Shown one piece after another: positions 1 through 9,365 of a DNA stretch of 53,591 nucleotides (its first letter is position 1; each line of letters opens with the position of its first letter). The translations under genes were made by a program, and so were the position numbers. Source of the DNA: Alphaproteobacteria bacterium (GTDB taxonomy: Bacteria > Pseudomonadota > Alphaproteobacteria > Thalassobaculales > Thalassobaculaceae); the NCBI GenBank assembly GCA_024742605.1, contig JANSYC010000024.1, positions 1 to 53,591 of the forward strand, in the 5' to 3' direction. The notes below the pieces were generated by a model, which ran no database searches, was not told the DNA's origin, and saw only the letters and a list, made by a program, of their open reading frames with translations.

Positions 1-678
1 CACGCCCTCGGCCGCCAGACGCGCGGACAGCAGACCGGCTTCGGCGGCCCGGCCGGAATGCAGCGGCTTGCTCATCGCCTCGGCCCGGAACGCCTGCTGC
101 AGGCCGGCCGCCATGGTGGCGGCGCTGGCCAGCGCGTGGGCGGTCTGCTCCGCGGTCAGCCCGAGGATGACGGAGGACGCCGCCGCCGCACCGAAACAGC
201 CGACCGTGCCGGTGGTGTGCCAGTAGTCGTAATGGCGCGGATTGATCGCCACCGCGATCCGGTTCGAGACCTCGTAGCCGGCGATCACCCCCAGCAGCAG
301 GGCCGGGCCGTCGGCGCCCGCCATCTCGGCCGCCGCGAGAGCAGCCGAGATCGTGGGCGTTCCGGGATGGTAGAGGCCGTCTCTGTAGATGTCGTCGAAT
401 TCCACGATATGGGAGGCGGTGCCGTTGATCAGGGCGGCCGCCTGTCCGGTGGCGGGCGTGCCGCTGCCCAGCAGGGTGGCAGACCCGAACCCGACCTGAT
501 CCGACAGGGCGCGGGCGGCCAGCGTGGCCGGCTCCATCCCGGCCCCCGGAAGCGCCGCCGCGAACCAGTCGAGCACGACCCGCACCGCATGGGCGCGCAC
601 TTCGGCAGAGGGCGGGGTTTCCCGCAGCGACACCGCGAAATCGGCATAGCGTTGGACGATCGATCGGTCCTCAGTCAT
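1..678 (-). CDS. MmgE/PrpD family protein, N-terminal part
   Basis: Family of 2-methylcitrate dehydratase-like and related dehydratases/isomerases, cytoplasmic. The 226 visible residues begin MTEDRSIVQRYADFAVSL and include the family-typical stretches LIVEFDD-like (SHIVEFDDIYRDGLYHPG), VIAGYEVSNRIAVAINP and SKPLHSGRAAEAG. The frame stays open to base 1, so the C-terminal half lies outside the window. The start at 678 is preceded by GAGGAAG. It lies 42 bases behind the haloacid dehalogenase gene on the same strand, so the two are probably cotranscribed and may act on a hydroxy- or halo-acid substrate (inference). The exact substrate cannot be told; members of this family are widely mis-named as methylcitrate dehydratase. 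Confidence 0.88.
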   Translation of the reverse strand, partial: MTEDRSIVQRYADFAVSLRETPPSAEVRAHAVRVVLDWFAAALPGAGMEPATLAARALSDQVGFGSATLLGSGTPATGQAAALINGTASHIVEFDDIYRDGLYHPGTPTISAALAAAEMAGADGPALLLGVIAGYEVSNRIAVAINPRHYDYWHTTGTVGCFGAAAASSVILGLTAEQTAHALASAATMAAGLQQAFRAEAMSKPLHSGRAAEAGLLSARLAAEGV

Positions 679-720
679 CGGCGCTTCCTCATTCTGTCGT
701 GTTGGGTCCGGTCACACAGC

Positions 721-1437
721 TCAGCAGCCGAGCTGACCGGCCAGATCTTCCATGCTGTCGGCGACATAGGTCCAGTCCTCCGCCGCCGCGAGGTCGGTGG
801 TCTGCTCGGGACCATGCTCGTTCGGGCGCAAGACGAAGGCGGTCTTGAAGCCGAGCGCACGGGCGGCCGCCAGATCGGTGTTGTGGGCCGCCGTCATCAG
901 CACCTCGTCCGGCCGCAGCCCCAGCCAGTCGGCACCGGTCAGATAGACGCTCGGCACCGGCTTGTAGTTCTGCGCCGGCTCCGAGCCGAGGATGGTGTCC
1001 CAGGGCAGGCCCGCGTTCTTGGCCATATTGACCATCAGGGCGGTGTTGCCGTTCGACATGGTGGCCAGAACGAACCGGGTCTTGAGCCGGGTCAGACCCG
1101 GCACACTGTCCGGCCACGGGGTCAGCCGGTGCCAGGCCCGATTGAGATGCTCCAGCTCATCGCCGTCGAGGCTGCCGTCGAGACCGGCTTCCGCCAGCAC
1201 CGCCTTCAGGCTGTCCCGGTGCAGGTCGTCGAGCCGGGCATAGGGCTTCTCGCCGCGACGGACCGGATCCATGGACGGCTGGTACCTGGCCCGCCAGTTG
1301 ACGGCGAACGCGGTCGCATCGACCGTCCAGCCTTTTTCCCTCGCCACCGCCTCGACCTCGCGGGCCACGCTGGTGCGCCAATCGACCACCGTCCCGAAAA
1401 CGTCGAAGACCAGCGCCTTGATCGAGCCGTCCGCCAT
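721..1437 (-). CDS. Haloacid dehalogenase, type II
   Basis: HAD-superfamily L-2-haloacid dehalogenase-type hydrolase of 238 residues, the usual size. The nucleophile motif FDVFGTVVD puts Asp at residue 12 and Thr at 16; SNGN (Ser128, Asn129), NYKP (Lys159) and AAHNTDLAAA (Asn186, Asp188) match the remaining active-site blocks of the type II subgroup. I chose the ATG at 1437 because GGAGGAATGG precedes it and the HAD core begins at once; the frame is open further upstream but that part is not HAD-like. First gene of a two-gene unit with the PrpD-family gene. True dehalogenase activity is not certain, as many members have unknown physiological substrates. Confidence 0.9.
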   Translation of the reverse strand: MADGSIKALVFDVFGTVVDWRTSVAREVEAVAREKGWTVDATAFAVNWRARYQPSMDPVRRGEKPYARLDDLHRDSLKAVLAEAGLDGSLDGDELEHLNRAWHRLTPWPDSVPGLTRLKTRFVLATMSNGNTALMVNMAKNAGLPWDTILGSEPAQNYKPVPSVYLTGADWLGLRPDEVLMTAAHNTDLAAARALGFKTAFVLRPNEHGPEQTTDLAAAEDWTYVADSMEDLAGQLGC

Positions 1438-1559
1438 CCATTCCTCCGCAATATCGACCGGGCCCGCCGTCGCGACCCAGTTCACGTCATGGTGTTTTTC
1501 CCGGTTTTCCGCCGGTTCCAGCCCGTCTTGTCCTTGACCGCGCACCCGCGCCGTGAAAC

Positions 1560-1587
1560 TGTATACAAACGTCGAAGGACGCGACAA
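1560..1587 (-). promoter_or_regulatory. Promoter of the HAD/PrpD unit with TGTATACA palindrome
   Basis: On the minus strand TTGTCG (1587-1582) is followed after 16 bases by TATACA (1565-1560). The -10 hexamer overlaps a perfect 8-base palindrome TGTATACA at 1560-1567, with AAA next to it. This core resembles operators of FCD-type GntR regulators (xTTGTATACAAx type, known from VanR-like proteins). No GntR gene is present in the window, so the regulator is unknown. The 339-base interval 1438-1776 also holds the leader described at 1632; I see no other gene in it. Confidence 0.45.
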
Positions 1588-1631
1588 CCGGTGGACCAAA
1601 AACACATCGGGTCGAAAGAGAATACAGGGTG

Positions 1632-1667
1632 GGAGGAAACATGCGCACGTCCTCCATGACTCCATGA
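1632..1667 (+). promoter_or_regulatory. Leader mini-ORF with Shine-Dalgarno hairpin
   Basis: A strong ribosome-binding sequence GGGAGGAAAC is directly followed by ATG at 1641 and an eight-codon frame MRTSSMTP ending TGA at 1665-1667. GGAGGA at 1632-1637 can pair with TCCTCC at 1650-1655 inside the mini-ORF, which would hide the ribosome-binding site. It lies 109 bases ahead of the ABC binding-protein start. Whether the peptide is made is unknown; the arrangement looks like a translational control leader (inference). Confidence 0.35.
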
Positions 1668-1776
1668 CTGTCTGCTCGAACCCCATTCCGGCGTCCGCGG
1701 GCGGACATGTGCGCGACTGGGAAAAGGGCCGCGACAGAACGGACCTCCCGAGATCGAACAGGAAGGAGACGTTTGA

Positions 1777-3423
1777 ATGTATTCACGTTTGACCAAGGCC
1801 CTAGGCGCCGCCACCTTCGGGTCGGCGCTCGCGCTCTCGGCCGCGGCCACCCCGACGCTGGCCCAGACGCCGGAATACGGGGGAGAGCTTCGGCTGGTGG
1901 TGGGTAGCGATATTCCGTCCTATGACGCGCATATCGAATCCACCTTCGGCATGATCCACCCGATCCGGCCGTTCTACAGCCTGCTGATCCGGGTCAATCC
2001 GGACAATCCGTCTTCGCCGACCGATTTCGTCTGCGACCTGTGCGTCGGTGACGTGCCGGAGCCGACCAACGGCGGCAAGACCTACACATTCAAGATCCGC
2101 GAAGGCGTGAAGTTCCACGACGGGACCCCGCTGACCTCCGCGGACATCAAGGCCACGTTCGACAAGCTCGCCTTCCCGCCGGAAGGAATCGCGTCGAACC
2201 GCAAGGCCTACTTCAAGATGGTCGAGTCGATCGAAGCACCCGATCCGACCACCGTGGTCTTCAATCTGTCGTTCCCGTCGGGCACGTTCATCCCGTCGGT
2301 CGCCATGCCGTTCAACTTCGTCTATTCGAAGAAGGACCTGGACGAGCACGGCTACACCTGGCACCAGACCAACGTGAACGGCTCCGGCCCGTTCAAGTTC
2401 GTCGAGCATATCCAGGGCAGCCACGTGAAGGGCGAGAAGAACCCGGACTATTATCACGAGGGTAAGCCGTATCTGGACGGCTACATGTCGATCATCGCGC
2501 CGAAGATGTCGGTTCGCCTGCAGGCGATTCGCGGCGGCCAGGCCGATATCGAATTCCGTGGCTTCCCGCCGAAAGCACGTGACGATCTGGTTTCCGCCCT
2601 GGGCGACGACATCACCGTGCAGGAAAGCGACTGGAACTGCGTGCTGCTCGTGACCCCGAACCACAAGGTCAAGCCGTTTGACGACCCCCGGGTCCGTCGG
2701 GCGCTGTCCTTGGCACTGGATCGGTGGGGCGGCTCCGAGTACCTCTCGAAGATCGCCATCGTGAAGACCGCGGGCGGCATCGGGTTCCCGGGCCATCCGA
2801 TTTCCAGCACCCCGGAATATCTCGAGAACAACATCGCCGGCTATGGTCGGGATCTCGAGGCCAACCGGGCCGAAGCCCGTCGCCTGCTGAAGGAAGCCGG
2901 CCACGAGAACCTGAAGTTCACCCTGCACAACCGCGGCGTCGACCAGCCGTATAAGGTCGTCGGCACCTGGGCGATCGATCAGTGGAAGCAGATCGGTCTG
3001 GACGTCGAGCAGTGGGTTCAGCCGTCATCGCCGTTCTACGCGACCCTTCGGAAGCAGAAGAACTTCGACGTCTCGCTGGACTTCAACTGTCAGGCCGTCG
3101 TGAACCCGATCGCCGACATCTCCAAGTTCCTGCCGTCCGGCGGCGCGAACTACTCCGACTTCGAGGACGCGGAACTTGAGAGCCTCTACGTGGACCTTCT
3201 CAAGGCCGAGGGCAAAGACGAGCAGCGGGAGCTGTTCGCGAAGTACGAGAAGCGGGTCCTGGACGACCTGGCGTCTCAGTTCATCACGCTGTGGTGGTAC
3301 AAGATCAATCCGTACCGCTCCTACGTGAAGGGCTGGAAGATCGCTCCGAGCCACTATTTGAACCAGTCGCTCGAGAACATCTGGATCGACGCGGCCGAGC
3401 GTAAGAGACAGCTCGGCGGCTAA
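1777..3423 (+). CDS. ABC transporter substrate-binding protein, peptide/opine/nickel type
   Basis: Periplasmic binding protein of the SBP_bac_5 family, 548 residues, which captures the ligand (short peptide, opine, glutathione or similar) for the permeases encoded next. A Sec signal peptide covers residues 1-29 with cleavage after TLA. GGELRLVVGSDIPSYDAH opens the mature protein and KIREGVKFHDGTPLTSADI is the family signature region near residue 105. The start at 1777 is supported by AAGGAG eight bases upstream. A stem-loop follows the stop and separates it from the permease genes, which usually gives excess binding protein over membrane subunits. The ligand cannot be told from sequence. Confidence 0.93.
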   Translation: MYSRLTKALGAATFGSALALSAAATPTLAQTPEYGGELRLVVGSDIPSYDAHIESTFGMIHPIRPFYSLLIRVNPDNPSSPTDFVCDLCVGDVPEPTNGGKTYTFKIREGVKFHDGTPLTSADIKATFDKLAFPPEGIASNRKAYFKMVESIEAPDPTTVVFNLSFPSGTFIPSVAMPFNFVYSKKDLDEHGYTWHQTNVNGSGPFKFVEHIQGSHVKGEKNPDYYHEGKPYLDGYMSIIAPKMSVRLQAIRGGQADIEFRGFPPKARDDLVSALGDDITVQESDWNCVLLVTPNHKVKPFDDPRVRRALSLALDRWGGSEYLSKIAIVKTAGGIGFPGHPISSTPEYLENNIAGYGRDLEANRAEARRLLKEAGHENLKFTLHNRGVDQPYKVVGTWAIDQWKQIGLDVEQWVQPSSPFYATLRKQKNFDVSLDFNCQAVVNPIADISKFLPSGGANYSDFEDAELESLYVDLLKAEGKDEQRELFAKYEKRVLDDLASQFITLWWYKINPYRSYVKGWKIAPSHYLNQSLENIWIDAAERKRQLGG

Positions 3424-3438
3424 GTCCGACTACCTATT

Positions 3439-3482
3439 GACCGTCCCGAGCCCAGGCCTGAGGCCAGCCGCTCGGGGCGGTC
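3439..3482 (+). terminator. Intra-operon stem-loop after the binding-protein gene
   Basis: GACCGTCCCGAG at 3439-3450 pairs with CTCGGGGCGGTC at 3471-3482 (12 pairs, one G-U), loop of 20 bases, followed by a weak T-rich tail (GTTTGTCACTTTT). It sits between the binding-protein and permease genes of one operon, so it is probably a partial terminator or a 3' mRNA stabiliser. Confidence 0.6.
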
Positions 3483-3519
3483 GTTTGTCACTTTTCCAAA
3501 CACAAGAACCGTAGGCTCC

Positions 3520-4491
3520 ATGTATACCTACATTATCAAGCGACTGTTCATGCTGTTCCCGACCCTGTTCGGGGCCGCGATCCTGATCTTCATCCTGCTG
3601 CGCTTGGTGCCGGGGGACGTCTGCCAGCTCAAGTTCGGCGGCGAAGGCTCCTACGCCGACCCGCAGCAGATCCTGGACTGCCAGAACCGGCTCGGGCTGA
3701 CGGATCCGATCTACATACAGTTCCTCGATTACGTCGCAGGTTTCGCGACCTTCGATTTCGGGGTCTCCATGTGGACCAGCCAGCCGGTGGTGCACGAGAT
3801 CGCCATCCGATTCGAGCTGTCGCTGCAGATCGCGGTCATGGCGACCCTGGTGTCGATCATCATCGCCCTGCCGCTCGGTATCCTGGCCGCCGCCAAGCAG
3901 AACACCTGGATCGACTACACGGTCCGCGGGTTCTCGATCGCCGGAATCGCGATGCCGTCCTTCTGGCTCGGCATCCTGATCATTCTGGGATTGCTGATCG
4001 GGTCGCAGGCCTGGTTCGGCCGGCCGTGGATGCCGCCGATCACCTTCATTTCGTTCTTTCAGGATCCACTGCACAACCTCAGTCAGCTGATCTGGCCGGC
4101 CCTGGCGACCGGATACCGCTATTCGGCGGTCGCGACCCGCATGACCCGTTCGGCCATGCTGGACGTGCTGCACGAGGACTATGTGCGGACCGCCCGGTCA
4201 AAGGGGCTGCTTGAGAAGGTGATCATCAACAAGCACGCGCTCAAGAACGCCATGCTGCCGGTGATCACCATCATCGGCATCGAGTTCGCCTTCCTGATGG
4301 GCGGGCTGGTGGTGACCGAGCAGGTGTTCAATCTGAACGGTCTCGGAAAGCTGTTCGTGTCGGCCGTCACGCAGTCCGACTACACCCTCACCCAGGCGCT
4401 GGTGATGCTCGTGGTCGCGATCTTCGTGTTCATGAACTTCCTGGTCGATCTCATGTACGCGTGGCTCGACCCGCGCATCCGCTATAGCTGA
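3520..4491 (+). CDS. ABC transporter permease, DppB-type
   Basis: Inner-membrane subunit of the same importer, 323 residues with about six membrane segments. The N-terminal YIIKRLFMLFPTLFGA and FILLRLVPGD are typical of DppB/OppB permeases. The cytoplasmic EAA loop that docks on the ATPase is at about residues 217-245 (DYVRTARSKGLLEKVIINKH, then NAMLPV). The start at 3520 has only a weak ribosome-binding site, in keeping with low expression after the upstream stem-loop. The next permease gene starts 16 bases after its stop. Confidence 0.93.
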   Translation: MYTYIIKRLFMLFPTLFGAAILIFILLRLVPGDVCQLKFGGEGSYADPQQILDCQNRLGLTDPIYIQFLDYVAGFATFDFGVSMWTSQPVVHEIAIRFELSLQIAVMATLVSIIIALPLGILAAAKQNTWIDYTVRGFSIAGIAMPSFWLGILIILGLLIGSQAWFGRPWMPPITFISFFQDPLHNLSQLIWPALATGYRYSAVATRMTRSAMLDVLHEDYVRTARSKGLLEKVIINKHALKNAMLPVITIIGIEFAFLMGGLVVTEQVFNLNGLGKLFVSAVTQSDYTLTQALVMLVVAIFVFMNFLVDLMYAWLDPRIRYS

Positions 4492-4507
4492 CCCCGGGAG
4501 ACACGAA

Positions 4508-5425
4508 ATGGCTTCATTGGATACCCAACCCCGCAGCACCCGGGACGCAATGGGACGCCGCGGAATCTTCGACTGGATGATCCGGCTGGCCCGCCGCCAG
4601 CCGCTCGGGTTCGCCGGCGGCATCATCGTGCTGCTGATGGTCCTGATGGCGGTCTTCGCCGACTTCCTGGCCCCGTTCGACCCTGAGGCCGCCGACTTCA
4701 CCAGCATGCTGGTCGGCCCCGGTTCGGTCAGCGAGATGAGCGGCGCAACCTTCTGGCTCGGGACCGACCAGTTCGGCCGGGACCTGTTCTCCCGAATCAT
4801 CTACGGCGCCCGTACGGCGCTGACCGTCGGGTTCACCTGCGCCATCCTGGGCTCGACGCTGGGCCTGCTGCTCGGCGTGGCCAGTGCCTATTTCGGTGGA
4901 TTATTCGATCTGATCGTGCAGCGGATCATCGACGTCTTCATGGCGTTCCCGCTGATCATCATGGCGCTGGCGATCGTGGCGATCTTTGGAACCGGCACCG
5001 ACAAGGTGATCATCGCGATCACGATCCCCTTCGTCCCGCGTTGCGCCCGCATCGTCCGGTCCAGCGCGCTCGCGATCCGGGAGATGCCCTATATCGACGC
5101 CGCCCGATCCATCGGCTACGGCCACATGCGGATCATCGTGAGACATATCGCGCCGAACGTGGTGGCGCCGTTTCTGATCATGCTGACCGCCTTTCTGGGC
5201 GAGGCGATCCTGCTGGAGGCGTCGCTGTCCTATCTGGGGCTGGGCGTGCAGGAGCCGACACCGGCCTGGGGCCTGATGCTGCAGGGTGGCGCGGAGGAAT
5301 ATGCCGAAAGCGCGCCTTGGGTTCCGGTCTTCCCGGGACTGGCGATCACCATCGCGGTGTTCGGATTCAACCTGTTCGGCGACGCCGTTCGGGATGCGCT
5401 CGACCCCAAGCTCAGATCACAATAG
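4508..5425 (+). CDS. ABC transporter permease, DppC-type
   Basis: Second membrane subunit, 305 residues. It has the DppC/OppC-type N-terminal helix (residues about 38-58), the conserved FWLGTDQFGRDLFSRIIYGA periplasmic stretch, and the EAA loop at about residues 192-218 (YIDAARSIGYGHMRIIVRHI). GGGAG lies just ahead of the start. Last gene of the plus-strand half of the importer; a strong terminator follows at 5451. Confidence 0.93.
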   Translation: MASLDTQPRSTRDAMGRRGIFDWMIRLARRQPLGFAGGIIVLLMVLMAVFADFLAPFDPEAADFTSMLVGPGSVSEMSGATFWLGTDQFGRDLFSRIIYGARTALTVGFTCAILGSTLGLLLGVASAYFGGLFDLIVQRIIDVFMAFPLIIMALAIVAIFGTGTDKVIIAITIPFVPRCARIVRSSALAIREMPYIDAARSIGYGHMRIIVRHIAPNVVAPFLIMLTAFLGEAILLEASLSYLGLGVQEPTPAWGLMLQGGAEEYAESAPWVPVFPGLAITIAVFGFNLFGDAVRDALDPKLRSQ

Positions 5426-5450
5426 TTAATAATTGACAGATGACTCCTTG

Positions 5451-5481
5451 AAAAGGTCGGGTTCATCCCGACCTTTTCTTT
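5451..5481 (+). terminator. Rho-independent terminator after the DppC-type gene
   Basis: Perfect 11-base stem AAAAGGTCGGG (5451-5461) with CCCGACCTTTT (5467-5477), five-base loop TTCAT, and the T-rich tail TTTTCTTTAT. It closes the transporter operon before the arsR gene. Confidence 0.9.
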
Positions 5482-5606
5482 ATGAAACGCCCGAATAGCC
5501 GTTGGATGCCCCCTCAAACCAGCGGTAATCCGCGAATGACCGTCTGCGCGAATCCCGCGTGCGGCTCATCTCGCGCGACTGTTCCGGAACCGCGAAGAAC
5601 AGGTTT

Positions 5607-5993
5607 ATGACACAGGAAAACTTTGCCCGCGCGCTGGGCGCTCTCGCCCAAACACACCGTCTCGCAGCCTTTCGCATGTTGGTCGAGGCCGGCGACACGG
5701 GGCTTCCGGCCGGCACGATTTCACGCCGACTGGGGCTGGCACCCTCCACGGTCTCCCATCATCTGGCACAGCTGGAGACCGGGGGACTGGTTGGCGCGAC
5801 CCGGTCCGGGCGCAACCAGATCTATCGTCTGAACCGCAACGGAACCCGCGAGCTGATGATGTTCCTGACCCAGGAGTGCTGCGCCGGCGATCCCGGTCTG
5901 ATCGGCACGTTGGGGACCTGCGCCACCGGGACCGGGTCCGCGACCGGCAGGCCGGCCGAGTCCGACGAAAAACGCGATACTTCGGGTACCTGA
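5607..5993 (+). CDS. ArsR-family transcriptional regulator with C-terminal cysteines
   Basis: Winged-helix metalloregulator of 128 residues. The helix-turn-helix is at about residues 35-60 (ISRRLGLAPSTVSHHLAQLE) followed by the wing GATRSGRNQIYRLN. Near the C-terminus there is Cys91-Cys92 and Cys105 (TQECCAGDPG, GTLGTCATG). A Cys-Cys pair plus a third cysteine at the C-terminus is the As(III)-sensing arrangement of atypical ArsR proteins such as that of Acidithiobacillus ferrooxidans, though the spacing differs. I chose ATG 5607 over the upstream in-frame ATG at 5559 because the domain starts there and AGG precedes it. No arsenic resistance genes adjoin it; the target could be the flanking transporter genes (inference). 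Confidence 0.88.
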   Translation: MTQENFARALGALAQTHRLAAFRMLVEAGDTGLPAGTISRRLGLAPSTVSHHLAQLETGGLVGATRSGRNQIYRLNRNGTRELMMFLTQECCAGDPGLIGTLGTCATGTGSATGRPAESDEKRDTSGT

Positions 5994-6110
5994 CCGAGGG
6001 ATTCCATACGTCCGAGATTTGATCTTCCGCGAGCCTGAGACTCCAGCACAACCTAGCGGGCCTGCACTCCGGACTCCCGGTGGCACGCCCCCAACACACA
6101 TTCCGGCACG

Positions 6111-6142
6111 AAAAAGCCGGCGTCCGATTGGGCGCCGGCTTT
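6111..6142 (-). terminator. Terminator downstream of the double ATPase gene
   Basis: Ten-base stem AAAGCCGGCG (6113-6122) with CGCCGGCTTT (6133-6142). Read on the minus strand it ends in a run of five T (6115-6111), 29 bases beyond the ATPase stop. On the plus strand the tail is weak, but it may also stop arsR transcription. Confidence 0.82.
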
Positions 6143-6170
6143 ACCGAAAGCTGTTTTCGGGTCGAGGCGA

Positions 6171-8057
<1,887 letters not shown>

Positions 8058-8270
8058 GTTTCACTCCCGAAAAATGCTGCCAAATCCTGTGTGCCGCGCT
8101 TCTGTGGGCGCGTGCCGGAACAGACTACCCCAGAGCTCCGGGGAATGCAGGTGTTTTTGGAAGGATTTTCGTTTGTTGCGAAGCGGTTCCGAGGTCCGGG
8201 CTTTACAAAGACCGGCCGCTCGACCCAACGTGGCACCGGAAGTTGATAAACCAGCGGAGCCGGACCGCCG

Positions 8271-8990
8271 ATGATGACCGAACCCACCCTGATCTACGGC
8301 GCCAAACGCGGTGCGCTCGACGCCCTCGGCATTCCGCTGATCGTGCTCCTGGGGGGCATGACCGGATACGGCGCGCTGGCCCATGACAGCGGGTTCGGGC
8401 TCGGACTCGCCACCGTCGCCACGGTCCTGGTCTGGGGCCTGCCGGGCCAGATCGCCATGCTGGAACTGGAGAATGCCGGCGCCGATCTGCTGGCGATCGC
8501 CATCGCGGTGGGGATGGCCAACATGCGGTTCTTTCCCATGTCCGTCGCCCTGCTTCCGACCTTCGGACGGCATGCGGGCGGAGCGTTCGGACGGCTGTTC
8601 CAGTCGCAGATCATGTCGGCCAGCTCCTGGGCCTTCATCATGCGGCCCACGGCCCCCGTCGAGGCGCGGGCGCGGGTCGGCTACCATGTGGCGTTCGCCG
8701 CGATCTGCCTGACATTGGCCGTGATCGGGACCTCGGCCGGGTATTTCGGCGCCGCCTCCCTGCCCCGGCCGCTGGCGCTGTCCCTGCTGTTCGTCAACGC
8801 GTGTTTTCTGCTGCTGCTTCTGGTGGATATCCGGCAGCGCGGGGCGCTGGTCGCGATCGTCACCGGCATTGCGGTCGGCCTGCCGGCGAACCTCTACCTG
8901 CCGGATTTCGGGCTGATCGTCACCGGCGTGATCGGCGGGACCATCGGGTTCCTGGCCTGGAAACCCGACCGGAAAGATCCGGGCGCATGA
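8271..8990 (+). CDS. AzlC-family amino-acid exporter, large subunit
   Basis: Inner-membrane protein of 239 residues with several hydrophobic segments. The N-terminal GAKRGALDALGIPLIVL and FGxLA-like region, GLPGQIAMLELENAGADLLA and VGMANMRFFPMSVALLP are characteristic of the AzlC/YgaZ family, which with AzlD exports branched-chain and related amino acids. Its stop overlaps the azlD start (ATGA), showing tight coupling. ATG 8271 and ATG 8274 are both possible starts. It is divergent from the double ATPase gene, with 213 bases between in which I see no gene; a parS-like half-site TGTTTCAC at 8057-8064 is probably chance. Confidence 0.88.
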   Translation: MMTEPTLIYGAKRGALDALGIPLIVLLGGMTGYGALAHDSGFGLGLATVATVLVWGLPGQIAMLELENAGADLLAIAIAVGMANMRFFPMSVALLPTFGRHAGGAFGRLFQSQIMSASSWAFIMRPTAPVEARARVGYHVAFAAICLTLAVIGTSAGYFGAASLPRPLALSLLFVNACFLLLLLVDIRQRGALVAIVTGIAVGLPANLYLPDFGLIVTGVIGGTIGFLAWKPDRKDPGA

Positions 8991-9322
8991 GCGGTCTCGA
9001 GCCGCACGGCCCGGAACTCGCCGTGCTCGCGGCCGTGCTGGCCAGCTTCGGATGGCGCGCTCTCGGCGTGGTGTTCGCCAATCGGATCGATCCGGACGGA
9101 CCGGTGTTCCGCTGGTTCACCTGCTGTTCCTACGCGATCCTGGCGGGACTTCTGACCCGGCTCCTGGTGCTGCCGATCGGCGATCTGTCGGAGGTCGGGC
9201 TGTCGATCCGGCTGGGCGCGGCGGCCCTGGGCGTCGCCGCCTTCTTCGCCAGCGGCCGCAATCTGCTGATCGGCGTTCTGGTCGCGACCGGCGCCTTCGC
9301 GGCGGCGGTGGCGTGGCTGTGA
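8987..9322 (+). CDS. AzlD-family amino-acid exporter, small subunit
   Basis: Small hydrophobic protein of 111 residues with three to four membrane segments (ELAVLAAVLASFGWRALGVV, CCSYAILAGLLTRLLVLPI, LGAAALGVAAFFA, LIGVLVATGAFAAAVAWL), the size and pattern of AzlD/YgaH. The start codon overlaps the azlC stop by four bases. The azlC-azlD pair works as an exporter for hydrophobic amino acids; the substrate is not shown by the sequence. Confidence 0.85.
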   Translation: MSGLEPHGPELAVLAAVLASFGWRALGVVFANRIDPDGPVFRWFTCCSYAILAGLLTRLLVLPIGDLSEVGLSIRLGAAALGVAAFFASGRNLLIGVLVATGAFAAAVAWL

Positions 9323-9365
9323 GCCCCGCCACCGAAACCGAACCGCGGTCCCGAGCCAGGCCCGC

